Shown: positions 25,569 to 32,974, numbered from the stretch's first letter. The stretch is DNA of 64,000 nt from Inquilinus sp. KBS0705 (GCA_005938025.2 VCCI02000002.1:124001-188000); one strand, 5' to 3'. Numbers and translations: made by a program. The notes: a model not told the origin generated them from the letters alone.

Positions 25569-26182
25569 TAGACGCTGCTATTGAAAAAAGACTGAAAGCT
25601 TACAACGGCGAGCAAACCCTGCAAATAAAAAAACAATTTGCAAAGGGAAGCATCACCCGTATTACGGGGCCATCAGGTGTAGGCAAAACCACTTTTTTAA
25701 AAATGCTGGCGGGGCTAATAACGCCCGATAGCGGCATTATTAAGGTTGATGACCTTACCTGGTTTAGTGCCGAACAAAAAATCAACCTGCCACCCCAGCA
25801 GCGCCGGCCCGGTTTTGTATTTCAGGATTACGCCCTATTTCCTAATATGACGGTTAAGGCGCACTTAAGTTATGCCTGTGATGATGCCCCCTGGATAAGC
25901 GAACTGTTAGAAATTGGCAAATTGGATAATTTTGGCAGCCACAAACCCGATCACTTATCGGGCGGGCAGCAGCAGCGGCTGGCCATATTACGCGCGCTGG
26001 CCATTAAGCCCAAGGTTTTGCTGATGGATGAACCATTTTCGGCGCTGGATATACAAATGAAAACCACACTGATAGCCGACCTGCGCCCGTTATTTACCCG
26101 ACTGGGTACTACCACCCTGATTGTAAGCCATAACCCGCATGAGCTGGATGGCCTTATTAATGACGAACTGGAGATAGCGTAG
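25565..26182 (+). CDS. modC: Molybdate ABC transporter, ATPase (short form)
   Basis: The 205-aa ATPase has Walker A GPSGVGKTT (about residues 35-43), Q-loop FVFQDYALFP, signature LSGGQQQR (about 134-141), Walker B VLLMDEP and switch His in VSHNPHEL. At 205 aa it is only the ATPase core: the C-terminal MOP/TOBE domain of E. coli-type ModC, which binds molybdate, is absent, so no trans-inhibition by molybdate is expected. Its stop codon abuts that of the convergent DUF5700 gene. Confidence 0.93.
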   Translation: MIDAAIEKRLKAYNGEQTLQIKKQFAKGSITRITGPSGVGKTTFLKMLAGLITPDSGIIKVDDLTWFSAEQKINLPPQQRRPGFVFQDYALFPNMTVKAHLSYACDDAPWISELLEIGKLDNFGSHKPDHLSGGQQQRLAILRALAIKPKVLLMDEPFSALDIQMKTTLIADLRPLFTRLGTTTLIVSHNPHELDGLINDELEIA

Positions 26183-27274
26183 CTACAGCCTGTCTTTCCA
26201 AACGGCAAGCCTGCTTATAATTAATTCGGTTGAAGCATCAAACCTGATGAACGAGGTGTCTTCGGGATGAGCCTTGTAAAGCTTGATGTATTCTTCAAAA
26301 AATACCAGGGGATCCTGCACCAGTATATTAGCTATCACCTTTTTACCCGAATACTTTTCTATCTTTTTAGCCATCTCGTAGCCGGTAAAGTACGATGTTT
26401 CGTCGTAAGCGGTGGTAAAGGCAATATTATAAAAGGTTTCGTAGCCGCGCGACGCTGTATCGTTGTGGCTCTTGTATAAAAGCGACTCGAACAAATAAAA
26501 ATTCTCGCCTTTGCGATCGGCATTTTTTTGCCACTCATCTGCCTGTACCTTTGAAAAAGGCGCGGGGTTTTTAACCTGTGCAAAATCGCCTACCAGGTTA
26601 GCCGTCCCCTCGCACCATACGTTATAAGCCAGCGCGTATGAAGCCTGCACATAGTAGGGTGCATTTTTTTCTTTATTTTTCTTACGCATTGCCTGCCCTG
26701 CCCCTTGCATGCTGTGATACAACTCGTGTGCTACCAGGTATTTTAAGCCTTCATAATCATCGCCTATTTTTTGCAGGGCTACGTTAAACGTTTTTTCGTC
26801 GCCAATAACAAACCCTAATGACCCTCCACCCACCAAAAAGCAGGCCCTTACTTCGGCACTAACCTCCGCAGGTGTGTATGCTTGTATTATGGCGGTAACA
26901 TCGTTTAAAAAGGCTTGCTGGTTTTGGGCTAATTTGCCTAACAAGTTTTGTATAGCGGGCAGGTTGGCTTTTACCATCTTCCAGTTATAGGGGTCATTAC
27001 CTTTTATGGTACCTGTTTCAATAATTTCTTTTAAGGTGCTTTTAAAAACATCTTCGCCAAAACCGCTGTAGCCTTTTACTTTTTTAATGAGTTGCTGGTT
27101 GCCATATACCGCGGCTGCCTGGTTTATTTGCGCATCGGTAACGGTTTTGCCAGACAGCAGCCAGGTTATCACCTGCGCGCTTTCAAAATCGAGCGATACT
27201 TTTAATTCACCTGGCGCTGCTTTAGCGGCCATGCTTATAAGTAAAAGGAATAAACAAAGTAATTTTGATCTCAT
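26183..27274 (-). CDS. Putative secreted zinc-dependent protease, DUF5700-like
   Basis: The 363-aa protein has a signal peptide (MRSKLLCLFLLLISMAAKAAP). A HEXXH zinc motif lies in VAHELYHSMQG near residue 187, with WCEGTANLVGDF about 35 residues later, whose Glu can be the third ligand (gluzincin style). The rest is helical. It resembles the family annotated DUF5700 putative Zn-dependent protease. No other peptidase is linked. It is convergent with modC with no gap; neither strand shows a hairpin at the junction. Confidence 0.8.
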   Translation of the reverse strand: MRSKLLCLFLLLISMAAKAAPGELKVSLDFESAQVITWLLSGKTVTDAQINQAAAVYGNQQLIKKVKGYSGFGEDVFKSTLKEIIETGTIKGNDPYNWKMVKANLPAIQNLLGKLAQNQQAFLNDVTAIIQAYTPAEVSAEVRACFLVGGGSLGFVIGDEKTFNVALQKIGDDYEGLKYLVAHELYHSMQGAGQAMRKKNKEKNAPYYVQASYALAYNVWCEGTANLVGDFAQVKNPAPFSKVQADEWQKNADRKGENFYLFESLLYKSHNDTASRGYETFYNIAFTTAYDETSYFTGYEMAKKIEKYSGKKVIANILVQDPLVFFEEYIKLYKAHPEDTSFIRFDASTELIISRLAVWKDRL

Positions 27275-27367
27275 ATAACCGCAAATTATAAGTGTTAAGT
27301 TCGTCTGATTATTATACTTTAATATTGAACTTTGGGTTGTGAATTTACTGTACTTTCACCACACTTT

Positions 27368-27406
27368 ACAATAAAAAGCTCAAAGCCACCTAAGGTAACT
27401 TTGAGC
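27368..27406 (-). terminator. Terminator downstream of the peroxiredoxin gene
   Basis: On the minus strand GCTCAAAG (27399-27406) pairs with CTTTGAGC (27378-27385) over a 13-nt loop, then TTTTTATT. It ends the leftward transcript 35 nt after the peroxiredoxin stop. Confidence 0.85.
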
Positions 27407-27440
27407 AAATTAATAAAATTGTTGCTTAGTTATATGGCTA

Positions 27441-28022
27441 TTACAGCGTTGCTAAGATTTCTTTTACTGATGCGCGTTTGGTATAATCTTTATCAAAATG
27501 CACAAAAGCGATCTTACCTAAACTATTAATAACATAAGTAGCAGGCACCGGTAATACATGATCGGTGTTACCATTGTTTTTATCCAGATCGAGCCCGAAG
27601 CCCCTGTATTTAACTACGGTAGCATCATCTAAAACATAATTTACCCCATAGCTTTTCATTATTTTATACCCCTTATCCTGTACTATTGTAAAAGACGCGT
27701 GTGTTTTATCAACTGTTTTTTGGATGTTATCGCCGGTTTCGGGCGTTACACCAACAACGTAAGCGCCTTTAGCAGTTAATTGTAGTAAGGAGTCTTGCAG
27801 GTGTTGTATTTGCTTATTACAGTAAGGGCACCACTGACCCCTGTAAAAAAATAACACAACAGATTTGTGCTGCTTAAGCAATTGCTTTAAGCCTATGGTT
27901 TTACCGGCAACGTCGGTTACGGTAAATGCGGGCGCAGTATCACCTTTTTTAAGGCCGGTTTGCGCCATTACCTGCACTGCAAACAGCATTACCGATAGTA
28001 TTAGTATATATTTTTTCATCAT
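27441..28022 (-). CDS. Secreted peroxiredoxin/thioredoxin-like protein (AhpC/TSA type)
   Basis: The 193-aa protein has a signal peptide (MMKKYILILSVMLFAVQVMAQ), so it acts outside the cytoplasm. The AhpC/TSA fold carries VLFFYRGQWCPYCNKQI (Cys-Pro-Tyr-Cys, about residues 62-65), which fits PRXIII/AhpC-like 1-Cys or CxxC members, then GVTPETGDN and a C-terminal strand with PVPATYVIN. It probably reduces peroxides or disulfides in the periplasm. It follows the Met/Lys-rich peptide gene after an 84-nt gap with a GC-rich hairpin, so it likely belongs to the ECF regulon. Confidence 0.88.
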   Translation of the reverse strand: MMKKYILILSVMLFAVQVMAQTGLKKGDTAPAFTVTDVAGKTIGLKQLLKQHKSVVLFFYRGQWCPYCNKQIQHLQDSLLQLTAKGAYVVGVTPETGDNIQKTVDKTHASFTIVQDKGYKIMKSYGVNYVLDDATVVKYRGFGLDLDKNNGNTDHVLPVPATYVINSLGKIAFVHFDKDYTKRASVKEILATL

Positions 28023-28034
28023 TAATAATTTTTA

Positions 28035-28070
28035 AAACAGAAAGCGGGGGCAATCACTCCCCCGGCTTTC
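28035..28070 (-). terminator. GC-rich hairpin between Met-rich peptide and peroxiredoxin genes
   Basis: On the minus strand AAAGCCGGGGG pairs with CCCCCGCTTT around AGTGATTG, then CTGTTTT follows. It could partly terminate transcription after the peptide gene and so give more peptide mRNA than peroxiredoxin mRNA, or stabilise an mRNA 3' end. Confidence 0.65.
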
Positions 28071-28106
28071 ACACAAAAACAATAATTAAAACTCAACCCT
28101 AAGGTT

Positions 28107-28364
28107 TTACATTTTGCCTGTATCGGCTTTCATTTTACTTTCCATTTTGCCGGCTTTTGCTTTTTTGGCTTTTGCCATTTTAGTTTTGGCAGGCTCCATT
28201 TTCGACTCCATCTTACCAGCTTTCATTTTACCGGTATCGGCTGCCGCAACTTGCCTTACCTTTGTAGTTACCGCGTGTGCATTTACATTAAGGCTAAAAA
28301 ATAAAGCGGCAACCGCGGCTAATAATACACCCGCAACCGGGCGCTGATTGTTGTTAATTTTCAT
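28107..28364 (-). CDS. Secreted Lys/Met-rich peptide (MxK-repeat, MrpX-like)
   Basis: I start at ATG 28364 (MKINNNQRP); the longer frame adds seven upstream residues. The 85-aa product has a signal peptide (GVLLAAVAALFFSLNVNAHA) leaving about 54 residues composed almost only of Lys, Met, Ala, Gly, Glu, Thr and Ser. Seven Met occur there, each right after a Lys, and KAGKMESKM occurs twice. It resembles penta-MxKDx peptides and MrpX of Azospira, a periplasmic Met-rich peptide that absorbs hypochlorite. A motif shared with the sigma-gene promoter lies 21 nt upstream. Role inferred: sacrificial oxidant scavenger. Confidence 0.85.
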   Translation of the reverse strand: MKINNNQRPVAGVLLAAVAALFFSLNVNAHAVTTKVRQVAAADTGKMKAGKMESKMEPAKTKMAKAKKAKAGKMESKMKADTGKM

Positions 28365-28385
28365 TTTGTTTAATTTAATTTCCAA

Positions 28386-28414
28386 CTTAGTCGAGCGTGT
28401 TAAACAAACCTTAC
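28386..28414 (-). promoter_or_regulatory. ECF-type promoter of the Met-rich peptide gene
   Basis: Minus strand: -35 GTAAGGTTT (28406-28414), exactly 10 nt, then CTCGACTAAG (28386-28395). Same layout as the two sites in the sigma/DUF1223 intergenic region: GTAAGGWTT, 10-nt gap, CGACTAA core. Confidence 0.8.
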
Positions 28415-28421
28415 AATCGTT

Positions 28422-28688
28422 TTATTTTTTTTTGAGCCTTTCAGTTATTTTCCTCTGCAGGTCGGCTTTAAAATCAGCATTAAGCGTGGGCTGCGCGGCC
28501 ACTATCAAATGCTTTATCATTTGATTTATTTTTTGACTTTGCCGTCCGTATAACTTACAAACGTTGCAGCCCAAAAGGTGTATATGCAATTCTATCCTCT
28601 CGCGAAAGGTGATACGGCCCAGCATCCTTTTTTCAATTAAAAAGGTTGCCTGCTTACAGTTATATATTATTTTTTTCAGTTCGCTCAT
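28422..28688 (-). CDS. Soluble ZAS-type (zinc-finger) anti-sigma factor
   Basis: I start at ATG 28688, which overlaps the sigma-factor stop as TAATG; the 88-aa product is one helical domain with the ZAS signature C11-x25-H37-x3-C41-x2-C44 (HLLGCNVC). No membrane helix is present, so it should be cytoplasmic, like RsrA of Streptomyces. In such proteins, oxidation of the zinc cysteines releases the sigma factor. Position right behind an ECF sigma gene supports the role. Its ligand, disulfide stress or a reactive chlorine species, is an inference. Confidence 0.85.
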   Translation of the reverse strand: MSELKKIIYNCKQATFLIEKRMLGRITFRERIELHIHLLGCNVCKLYGRQSQKINQMIKHLIVAAQPTLNADFKADLQRKITERLKKK

Positions 28689-29275
28689 TACATCCAGTTT
28701 TTTTGAAGGCATGCCCTCAGGTTAAGTTTAGCGCGATGGATGATGACCCAAAAATTTGACGCGCTTATTTTTAGCTCGGCACATACAAAATCGGTTGTTT
28801 CATCATCCATATGCTTCATGGTAAATACCGATAGCCATAATGCGGGTAGTTTTTGCATACACCTTTGCAAAATGTGGTTAAACTCCTTATTAGCCAGTAC
28901 GTCATGGTTGTCTATGCCAAAACTTAAAGGCTGATGCGCCGCTGTCCAATGTCCATCGGCCTGGTTAAAAAAGTCTTGCTGCTCTGTTTCCGCGTTGCTC
29001 AGTTCCTGCACCTGTAAGCCTAATGACTTTTTTCGGTAGCTATCAATGATCTTATTTTTTAGGATAGCCGTAAGCCAGGTGCGCTCGTTGCTTTTGCCGG
29101 CAAAGCGGTGCATCCCCTCCAGCGCCGAAAGAAAAGTTTCCTGCACCAGATCCCGGGCCTGCTCTTCGTTACGCACACGCATAATGGTGTAAGCATACAA
29201 ATAATCGGCATATGCGCTAACCCAATTATTGGGGTCGAGGCTGTGTGCGGTGGGGGCGCTTATCAATTCATCCAT
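28688..29275 (-). CDS. ECF-type RNA polymerase sigma factor
   Basis: The 195-aa protein has sigma region 2 (about residues 20-85: YADYLYAYTIMRV, EEQARDLVQETFLSALEGM, RTWLTAILKNKIIDSYR) and region 4 (about 132-190: LQRCMQKLPALWLSVFTMKHMDDE, then a helix-turn-helix SASNFWVIIHRAK). It has no extra domains. It is cotranslated with a ZAS anti-sigma factor. Its own promoter region (29289-29317) carries the GTAAGGATT-N10-GCCGACTAAC motif also found before the divergent operon and the Met-rich peptide, so it probably autoregulates and controls all three. Confidence 0.94.
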   Translation of the reverse strand: MDELISAPTAHSLDPNNWVSAYADYLYAYTIMRVRNEEQARDLVQETFLSALEGMHRFAGKSNERTWLTAILKNKIIDSYRKKSLGLQVQELSNAETEQQDFFNQADGHWTAAHQPLSFGIDNHDVLANKEFNHILQRCMQKLPALWLSVFTMKHMDDETTDFVCAELKISASNFWVIIHRAKLNLRACLQKNWM

Positions 29276-29288
29276 AGTAAAACTATCT

Positions 29289-29317
29289 GTTAGTCGGCTT
29301 TGGGTAGCAATCCTTAC
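29289..29317 (-). promoter_or_regulatory. ECF-type promoter of the sigma factor gene (autoregulatory)
   Basis: Minus strand: GTAAGGATT (29309-29317), 10 nt, GCCGACTAAC (29289-29298). Both blocks are identical to the divergent site at 29388-29416 while the 10-nt spacer differs, which argues for conserved function. Confidence 0.85.
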
Positions 29318-29387
29318 AAAAAATCATCTTTTAATTAGTGACGTATATAAGCTGCCTTATATCTACTTTTATAAATATAAAATTTTT

Positions 29388-29416
29388 GTAAGGATTTAGT
29401 TTATATGCCGACTAAC
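29388..29416 (+). promoter_or_regulatory. ECF-type promoter of the DUF1223 operon
   Basis: GTAAGGATT (29388-29396), 10 nt, GCCGACTAAC (29407-29416), 17 nt before the ATG. It forms, with the site at 29289, an inverted pair of identical promoters facing apart. Confidence 0.85.
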
Positions 29417-29433
29417 GGTTAAATATTAAAATC

Positions 29434-30219
29434 ATGCGATCAATAAAAATAAGCGCTTTAGCCATATGCCTGGTAATAACCGGGATGGTTTCAGCCGCGT
29501 TTGTTATCAAAAACAATCATACGACAGTCGACAAAGGCTTTGCTGTTATAGAACTATTTACATCTGAAGGTTGCTCCAGCTGCCCGCCGGCCGATGAATT
29601 GGTGGCGCGCATACAAAAAGAGAGCGCCGGTAGACCTGTTTACATACTTGCCTACCATGTAGATTATTGGAACCGACTGGGTTGGAAAGATGTTTTTAGC
29701 AGCGCCGATTACAGCCACAGGCAGGGGGCATATGCCAAATGGTTAAAGCTTAACGGCGTTTATACCCCACAAGCCGTTGTAAATGGAAGCACCGAAATGG
29801 TAGGCTCGGCACAAGGCACCTTGCGCAATTCCATAACCAGTAACTTAAACAAAACCCCTACAGTGCAATTATCCTTGCAAAACTTAACGGTAGATAAACA
29901 TAAGGCTACCATCAAATACACAACCGAAGGCGCAGCCCAAAACACTACCCTGCTTTTAGCGCTCATACAAAAAAATGCTACTACCAAAGTAAAGAACGGG
30001 GAAAACAGCGGGCGCACATTATCGCATGTACAGATAGTGCGCGGTATTAAAACCGTAGCACTTGATAAAGACAAAACCGGCCAAGCCGACCTATCACTAC
30101 CTGATGATTTTATAGCGCAGGGTTGGGAGGTTATAGGGTTAGTGCAAAACACCAACACAGGCCAAATTACTGCGGCATCGCGCGTGGCTATTGCCGCGGC
30201 AACCATGGCAAGCAATTAA
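29434..30219 (+). CDS. DUF1223 thioredoxin-fold protein
   Basis: The 261-aa protein has an N-terminal hydrophobic signal or anchor (ISALAICLVITGMVSAAFVI) and the DUF1223 opening FAVIELFTSEGCSSCPPADELV, a thioredoxin-like CxxC (about residues 47-50). YHVDYWNRLGWKDVFSS and YTPQAVVNG follow in the usual order. The family is secreted and predicted redox-active but uncharacterised. It has an ECF-type promoter facing away from the sigma gene and probably heads an operon with the cytochrome b and molybdopterin genes (41-nt gap). Confidence 0.92.
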   Translation: MRSIKISALAICLVITGMVSAAFVIKNNHTTVDKGFAVIELFTSEGCSSCPPADELVARIQKESAGRPVYILAYHVDYWNRLGWKDVFSSADYSHRQGAYAKWLKLNGVYTPQAVVNGSTEMVGSAQGTLRNSITSNLNKTPTVQLSLQNLTVDKHKATIKYTTEGAAQNTTLLLALIQKNATTKVKNGENSGRTLSHVQIVRGIKTVALDKDKTGQADLSLPDDFIAQGWEVIGLVQNTNTGQITAASRVAIAAATMASN

Positions 30220-30260
30220 TAATTAATAGCTAACTTTATAATGTACATGCCCCTAACTAT

Positions 30261-30959
30261 ATGAAAGTAATTAAAGAGAAACATTCCTTAGCCATGCGGT
30301 GGTTCCATTGGGTAAATTTCCCACTGCTTACTATTATGATATGGAGCGGACTGCTTATATATTGGGCTAACGACGAGTACAGCATTAAACTGTTTGGCCA
30401 TACCTATTACCGGTTTTTTTCGGAAGGTTTTTACCAGGCACTGCATATTCCGCGCCGCTTAGCCGAGGGCATGTCGTTCCACTTTTTCTTTATGTGGTTT
30501 TTTACGCTTAATGGTATCTTTTACGTTTTATATACGCTTATATCCGGCTCGTGGCGGCAACTGGTGCCCAACCGCCATTCGTTTAAAGAGGCCTGGCTGG
30601 TAGTACTGCACGATCTGCATATCCGTAAAATGGCACCGCCTCAAAATAAATACAATGCGGCACAGCGTATTGCCTATAGCGCCATTATTGTAATGGGGTT
30701 TAGTTCGTTAATTACCGGGCTGGCCATTTATAAACCAGTACAGTTTAACACGCTTACCTGGCTCTGCGGCGGTTACCATTCAGCACGCGTTATACATTTT
30801 GTACTTACTATTGGCTACGTACTTTTCTTTTTGATACACATTATACAGGTAATATTAGCCGGCTGGCGAAATTTCCAATCGGTTATTACCGGTTTCGAGG
30901 TGGTGAACGAGCCCGCCAAAACAGTTACCCAAGCAACAGCAAGCGATGAAAAAAAATAA
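30261..30959 (+). CDS. Cytochrome b561-type membrane protein (Ni-hydrogenase/YedZ-like)
   Basis: The 232-aa inner-membrane protein has about four hydrophobic helices and His residues at helix ends (KEKHSLAMRWFHWVNF, SFHFFFMWFF, YHSARVIHFVLT, FLIHIIQVI), a pattern of a di-heme cytochrome b561/Ni-Fe hydrogenase cytochrome b domain. Such proteins pass quinol electrons to a periplasmic partner. The molybdopterin oxidoreductase gene overlaps its end by 14 nt. The pair is analogous to MsrQ-MsrP, though MsrQ (YedZ) is a different family. Confidence 0.88.
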   Translation: MKVIKEKHSLAMRWFHWVNFPLLTIMIWSGLLIYWANDEYSIKLFGHTYYRFFSEGFYQALHIPRRLAEGMSFHFFFMWFFTLNGIFYVLYTLISGSWRQLVPNRHSFKEAWLVVLHDLHIRKMAPPQNKYNAAQRIAYSAIIVMGFSSLITGLAIYKPVQFNTLTWLCGGYHSARVIHFVLTIGYVLFFLIHIIQVILAGWRNFQSVITGFEVVNEPAKTVTQATASDEKK

Positions 30960-31719
30960 GGTAAAACAACCCCTCACTATTGAGCAGAAGATAAAGAGGC
31001 GTACCTTTTTATCGTTCGGTACCTTCGCGGTGCTATCGGGTGCCGCTTATGGTGGCTGGCGATGGCTGTATACGGCTCCTAAAGAAATAAGTACTGCAAC
31101 CGCCGGGGCCAAGGCCCCGCTGCGCAGGGCGCTCAATAAAACGGAACTGTTCCTCCGTAATTTCTTTAGCAATAATCACCTGGTGAAAACATATCCTAAA
31201 GAGCGGGCCGCAAAGGTGGTACGCCACAACAGCGATATCGGTTCGGCAGGTGCGCCGCCTGCCGATTGGCAATTACAGGTAAAAAAACATAACGGCGAGG
31301 TGCTTAACATTACCCTTAATCAAATAAAGGCCCTGCCTAAAACAGAGATTGTATACGATTTTAAATGCGTAGAGGGCTGGGACCAGATACAATATTGGGG
31401 AGGCGTAAAATTCAGCGATTTTGTGGCTCATTTTAAGTTAGACGACCAAACCGAATACGATTATGTTGGCCTGGCTACACCGGATAATAAATACTATGTT
31501 GGGCTGGATACGCCCAGCGCCATGCACCCGCAAACCCTATTGGCCTACGAGGTAAATGCCGGGCCATTGCCACCAAAACATGGTGCACCCCTAAGGCTTA
31601 TTATCCCGGTAAAATATGGCATAAAAAATTTAAAGCGTATTGGTAGTATTACTTTTAGCAATAAGCGCCCGCCCGATTACTGGGCCGAGCAAGGGTACGA
31701 TTATTACTCGGGTTTGTAG
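30946..31719 (+). CDS. Tat-exported molybdopterin-dependent oxidoreductase (sulfite oxidase/MsrP-like fold)
   Basis: The 257-aa protein has a twin-arginine signal (KRRTFLSFGTFAVLSG), consistent with folded export with cofactor. The molybdopterin domain (Oxidored_molyb) carries FKCVEGWDQIQYWGGVKF (about residues 138-155), whose Cys is the Mo ligand, then AYEVNAGPLPPKHGAPLRLI with the conserved HG and the GIKNLKRI strand. No heme or dimerisation domain follows, so it is a single-domain enzyme as in YedY/MsrP. Substrate is inferred: methionine sulfoxide or a small oxyanion. It overlaps a cytochrome b gene, and its end overlaps the convergent esterase gene by 16 nt. Confidence 0.92.
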   Translation: MKKNKVKQPLTIEQKIKRRTFLSFGTFAVLSGAAYGGWRWLYTAPKEISTATAGAKAPLRRALNKTELFLRNFFSNNHLVKTYPKERAAKVVRHNSDIGSAGAPPADWQLQVKKHNGEVLNITLNQIKALPKTEIVYDFKCVEGWDQIQYWGGVKFSDFVAHFKLDDQTEYDYVGLATPDNKYYVGLDTPSAMHPQTLLAYEVNAGPLPPKHGAPLRLIIPVKYGIKNLKRIGSITFSNKRPPDYWAEQGYDYYSGL

Positions 31720-32846
31720 GTAGTATGGCATGTTAGCGCCAAAAACCGTTCTACACAATAGGTAGATAGCTGGCCACCAGGGCCGTTTAGGTTATAATCA
31801 AACCCGTGTGTTGCCCAGGGTAACCTTAAATAATAATGCGGTACACCGTTTTGTGCCAGCTTATCGTTTAAGCGGCGGCTATGCTCTGGTGCTACCAGCA
31901 CATCATTATCGCCGTGTATGATTAAAGTAGGCACACTGTTGGGGCTAACGTATTCGATAGGTGAGCTGGCTTTATAATTTTGCGGAACAGCACCATAAGT
32001 ACCCCCTAAGTAACGTTCCATCACCCCTCGCGAATCCATTACCCAAGGGTTAGCCGGTGCCGAATAGCCCCAAACCATATCTGCAGGGCCGTAAAAATCT
32101 ATTACCCCCTTAACCCCTTGGTTGTGCTGAGTATAGGCATACAGCAAGGCTATTTGCGCCCCCGCCGAGCGGCCCAGTATCACTAAATTATTGGTATCTA
32201 TTTTTAAACTATTGGCGTGACTACGCAGATAGGTAACCGCCTGTGCAACATCTTCAACAGGGGCGGGGCTTTTGTATTTTGGTGCCATACGGTAATTAAC
32301 CGATGCCACATTATAGCCCCTGTTAGCCAGATAGCTGTTTAGCTCGGGCAGTTGCTGGCTATCGCCACTACTCCAGGATCCGCCATGTATTACTATTACG
32401 CAAGGCTTGTTGCCGGCTATTTGCGAGGGGTAAAAATCAAGCGTTAAGTGTATGGTGGTATTGGTGTAAGTTAACCTACGGTAGGTTACTGTAGCCTCGG
32501 AACTAAAGAATACTCTGAATAGATCAAAAGGCGAATCGGCCTTGTTCATATCTGTAGTTAAGCCAAACGCCTTGTTAAAACGCTCTTCAAGTTTATCGGC
32601 AACCCTGAATGCCCTTATCACTGGGGATAAAAAAACAAGTAGAGTAATAACGCTAATTCCTAAAAAAACTTTCTGAAATTTTTGCAGCCATATTACCGCG
32701 AGGATACCCATGGTAACTATAGCCGCAAATATGAGCGGGAACTCCGTCACGGCTATGGCCAATAACCATAAATGATAGGTAGGCGCCCTAACTAAACATA
32801 ATAACGACAGCAAAAAAAGCGCTGTGATAACCACCAGTTTTTTCAT
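31704..32846 (-). CDS. Membrane-anchored alpha/beta hydrolase (esterase-like)
   Basis: I start at ATG 32846 (MKKLVVITALF), not the upstream one at 32873, giving 380 aa. Two to three hydrophobic helices fill about residues 3-90. The hydrolase domain has VIHGGSWSSGD (oxyanion-hole HGG, about 160), GRSAGAQIALL (nucleophile Ser, about 228), HGDNDVLV (Asp) and WATHGFDYN (His), the BD-FAE/lipase family order. Substrate is unknown. The C-terminus overlaps the molybdopterin gene by 16 nt on the opposite strand. Confidence 0.9.
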   Translation of the reverse strand: MKKLVVITALFLLSLLCLVRAPTYHLWLLAIAVTEFPLIFAAIVTMGILAVIWLQKFQKVFLGISVITLLVFLSPVIRAFRVADKLEERFNKAFGLTTDMNKADSPFDLFRVFFSSEATVTYRRLTYTNTTIHLTLDFYPSQIAGNKPCVIVIHGGSWSSGDSQQLPELNSYLANRGYNVASVNYRMAPKYKSPAPVEDVAQAVTYLRSHANSLKIDTNNLVILGRSAGAQIALLYAYTQHNQGVKGVIDFYGPADMVWGYSAPANPWVMDSRGVMERYLGGTYGAVPQNYKASSPIEYVSPNSVPTLIIHGDNDVLVAPEHSRRLNDKLAQNGVPHYYLRLPWATHGFDYNLNGPGGQLSTYCVERFLALTCHTTYKPE

Positions 32847-32974
32847 GCTGCGCGAGTGTATGGCAAATTTCAATGTATTGTGATGTTATTAAAAAGTTTC
32901 GGCTTTAATTATATGTACATTGTAAACGCCTAAAGTTCAATCTTATAAATTTAACTCAAGCTACATAAATTATT

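Noticed and set aside
27441..29275. Bufferin/methanobactin-type cluster (ECF sigma plus small peptide plus DoxX and DUF692)
   Set aside because: No DUF692 maturation enzyme and no Cys-rich precursor are present; the peptide is Lys/Met-rich without Cys. The DoxX genes of this window are 23 kb away.
29760..30215. Antisense ORF (151 aa) inside the DUF1223 gene
   Set aside because: No start context or motif; the sense frame has a recognised family and an ECF-type promoter.
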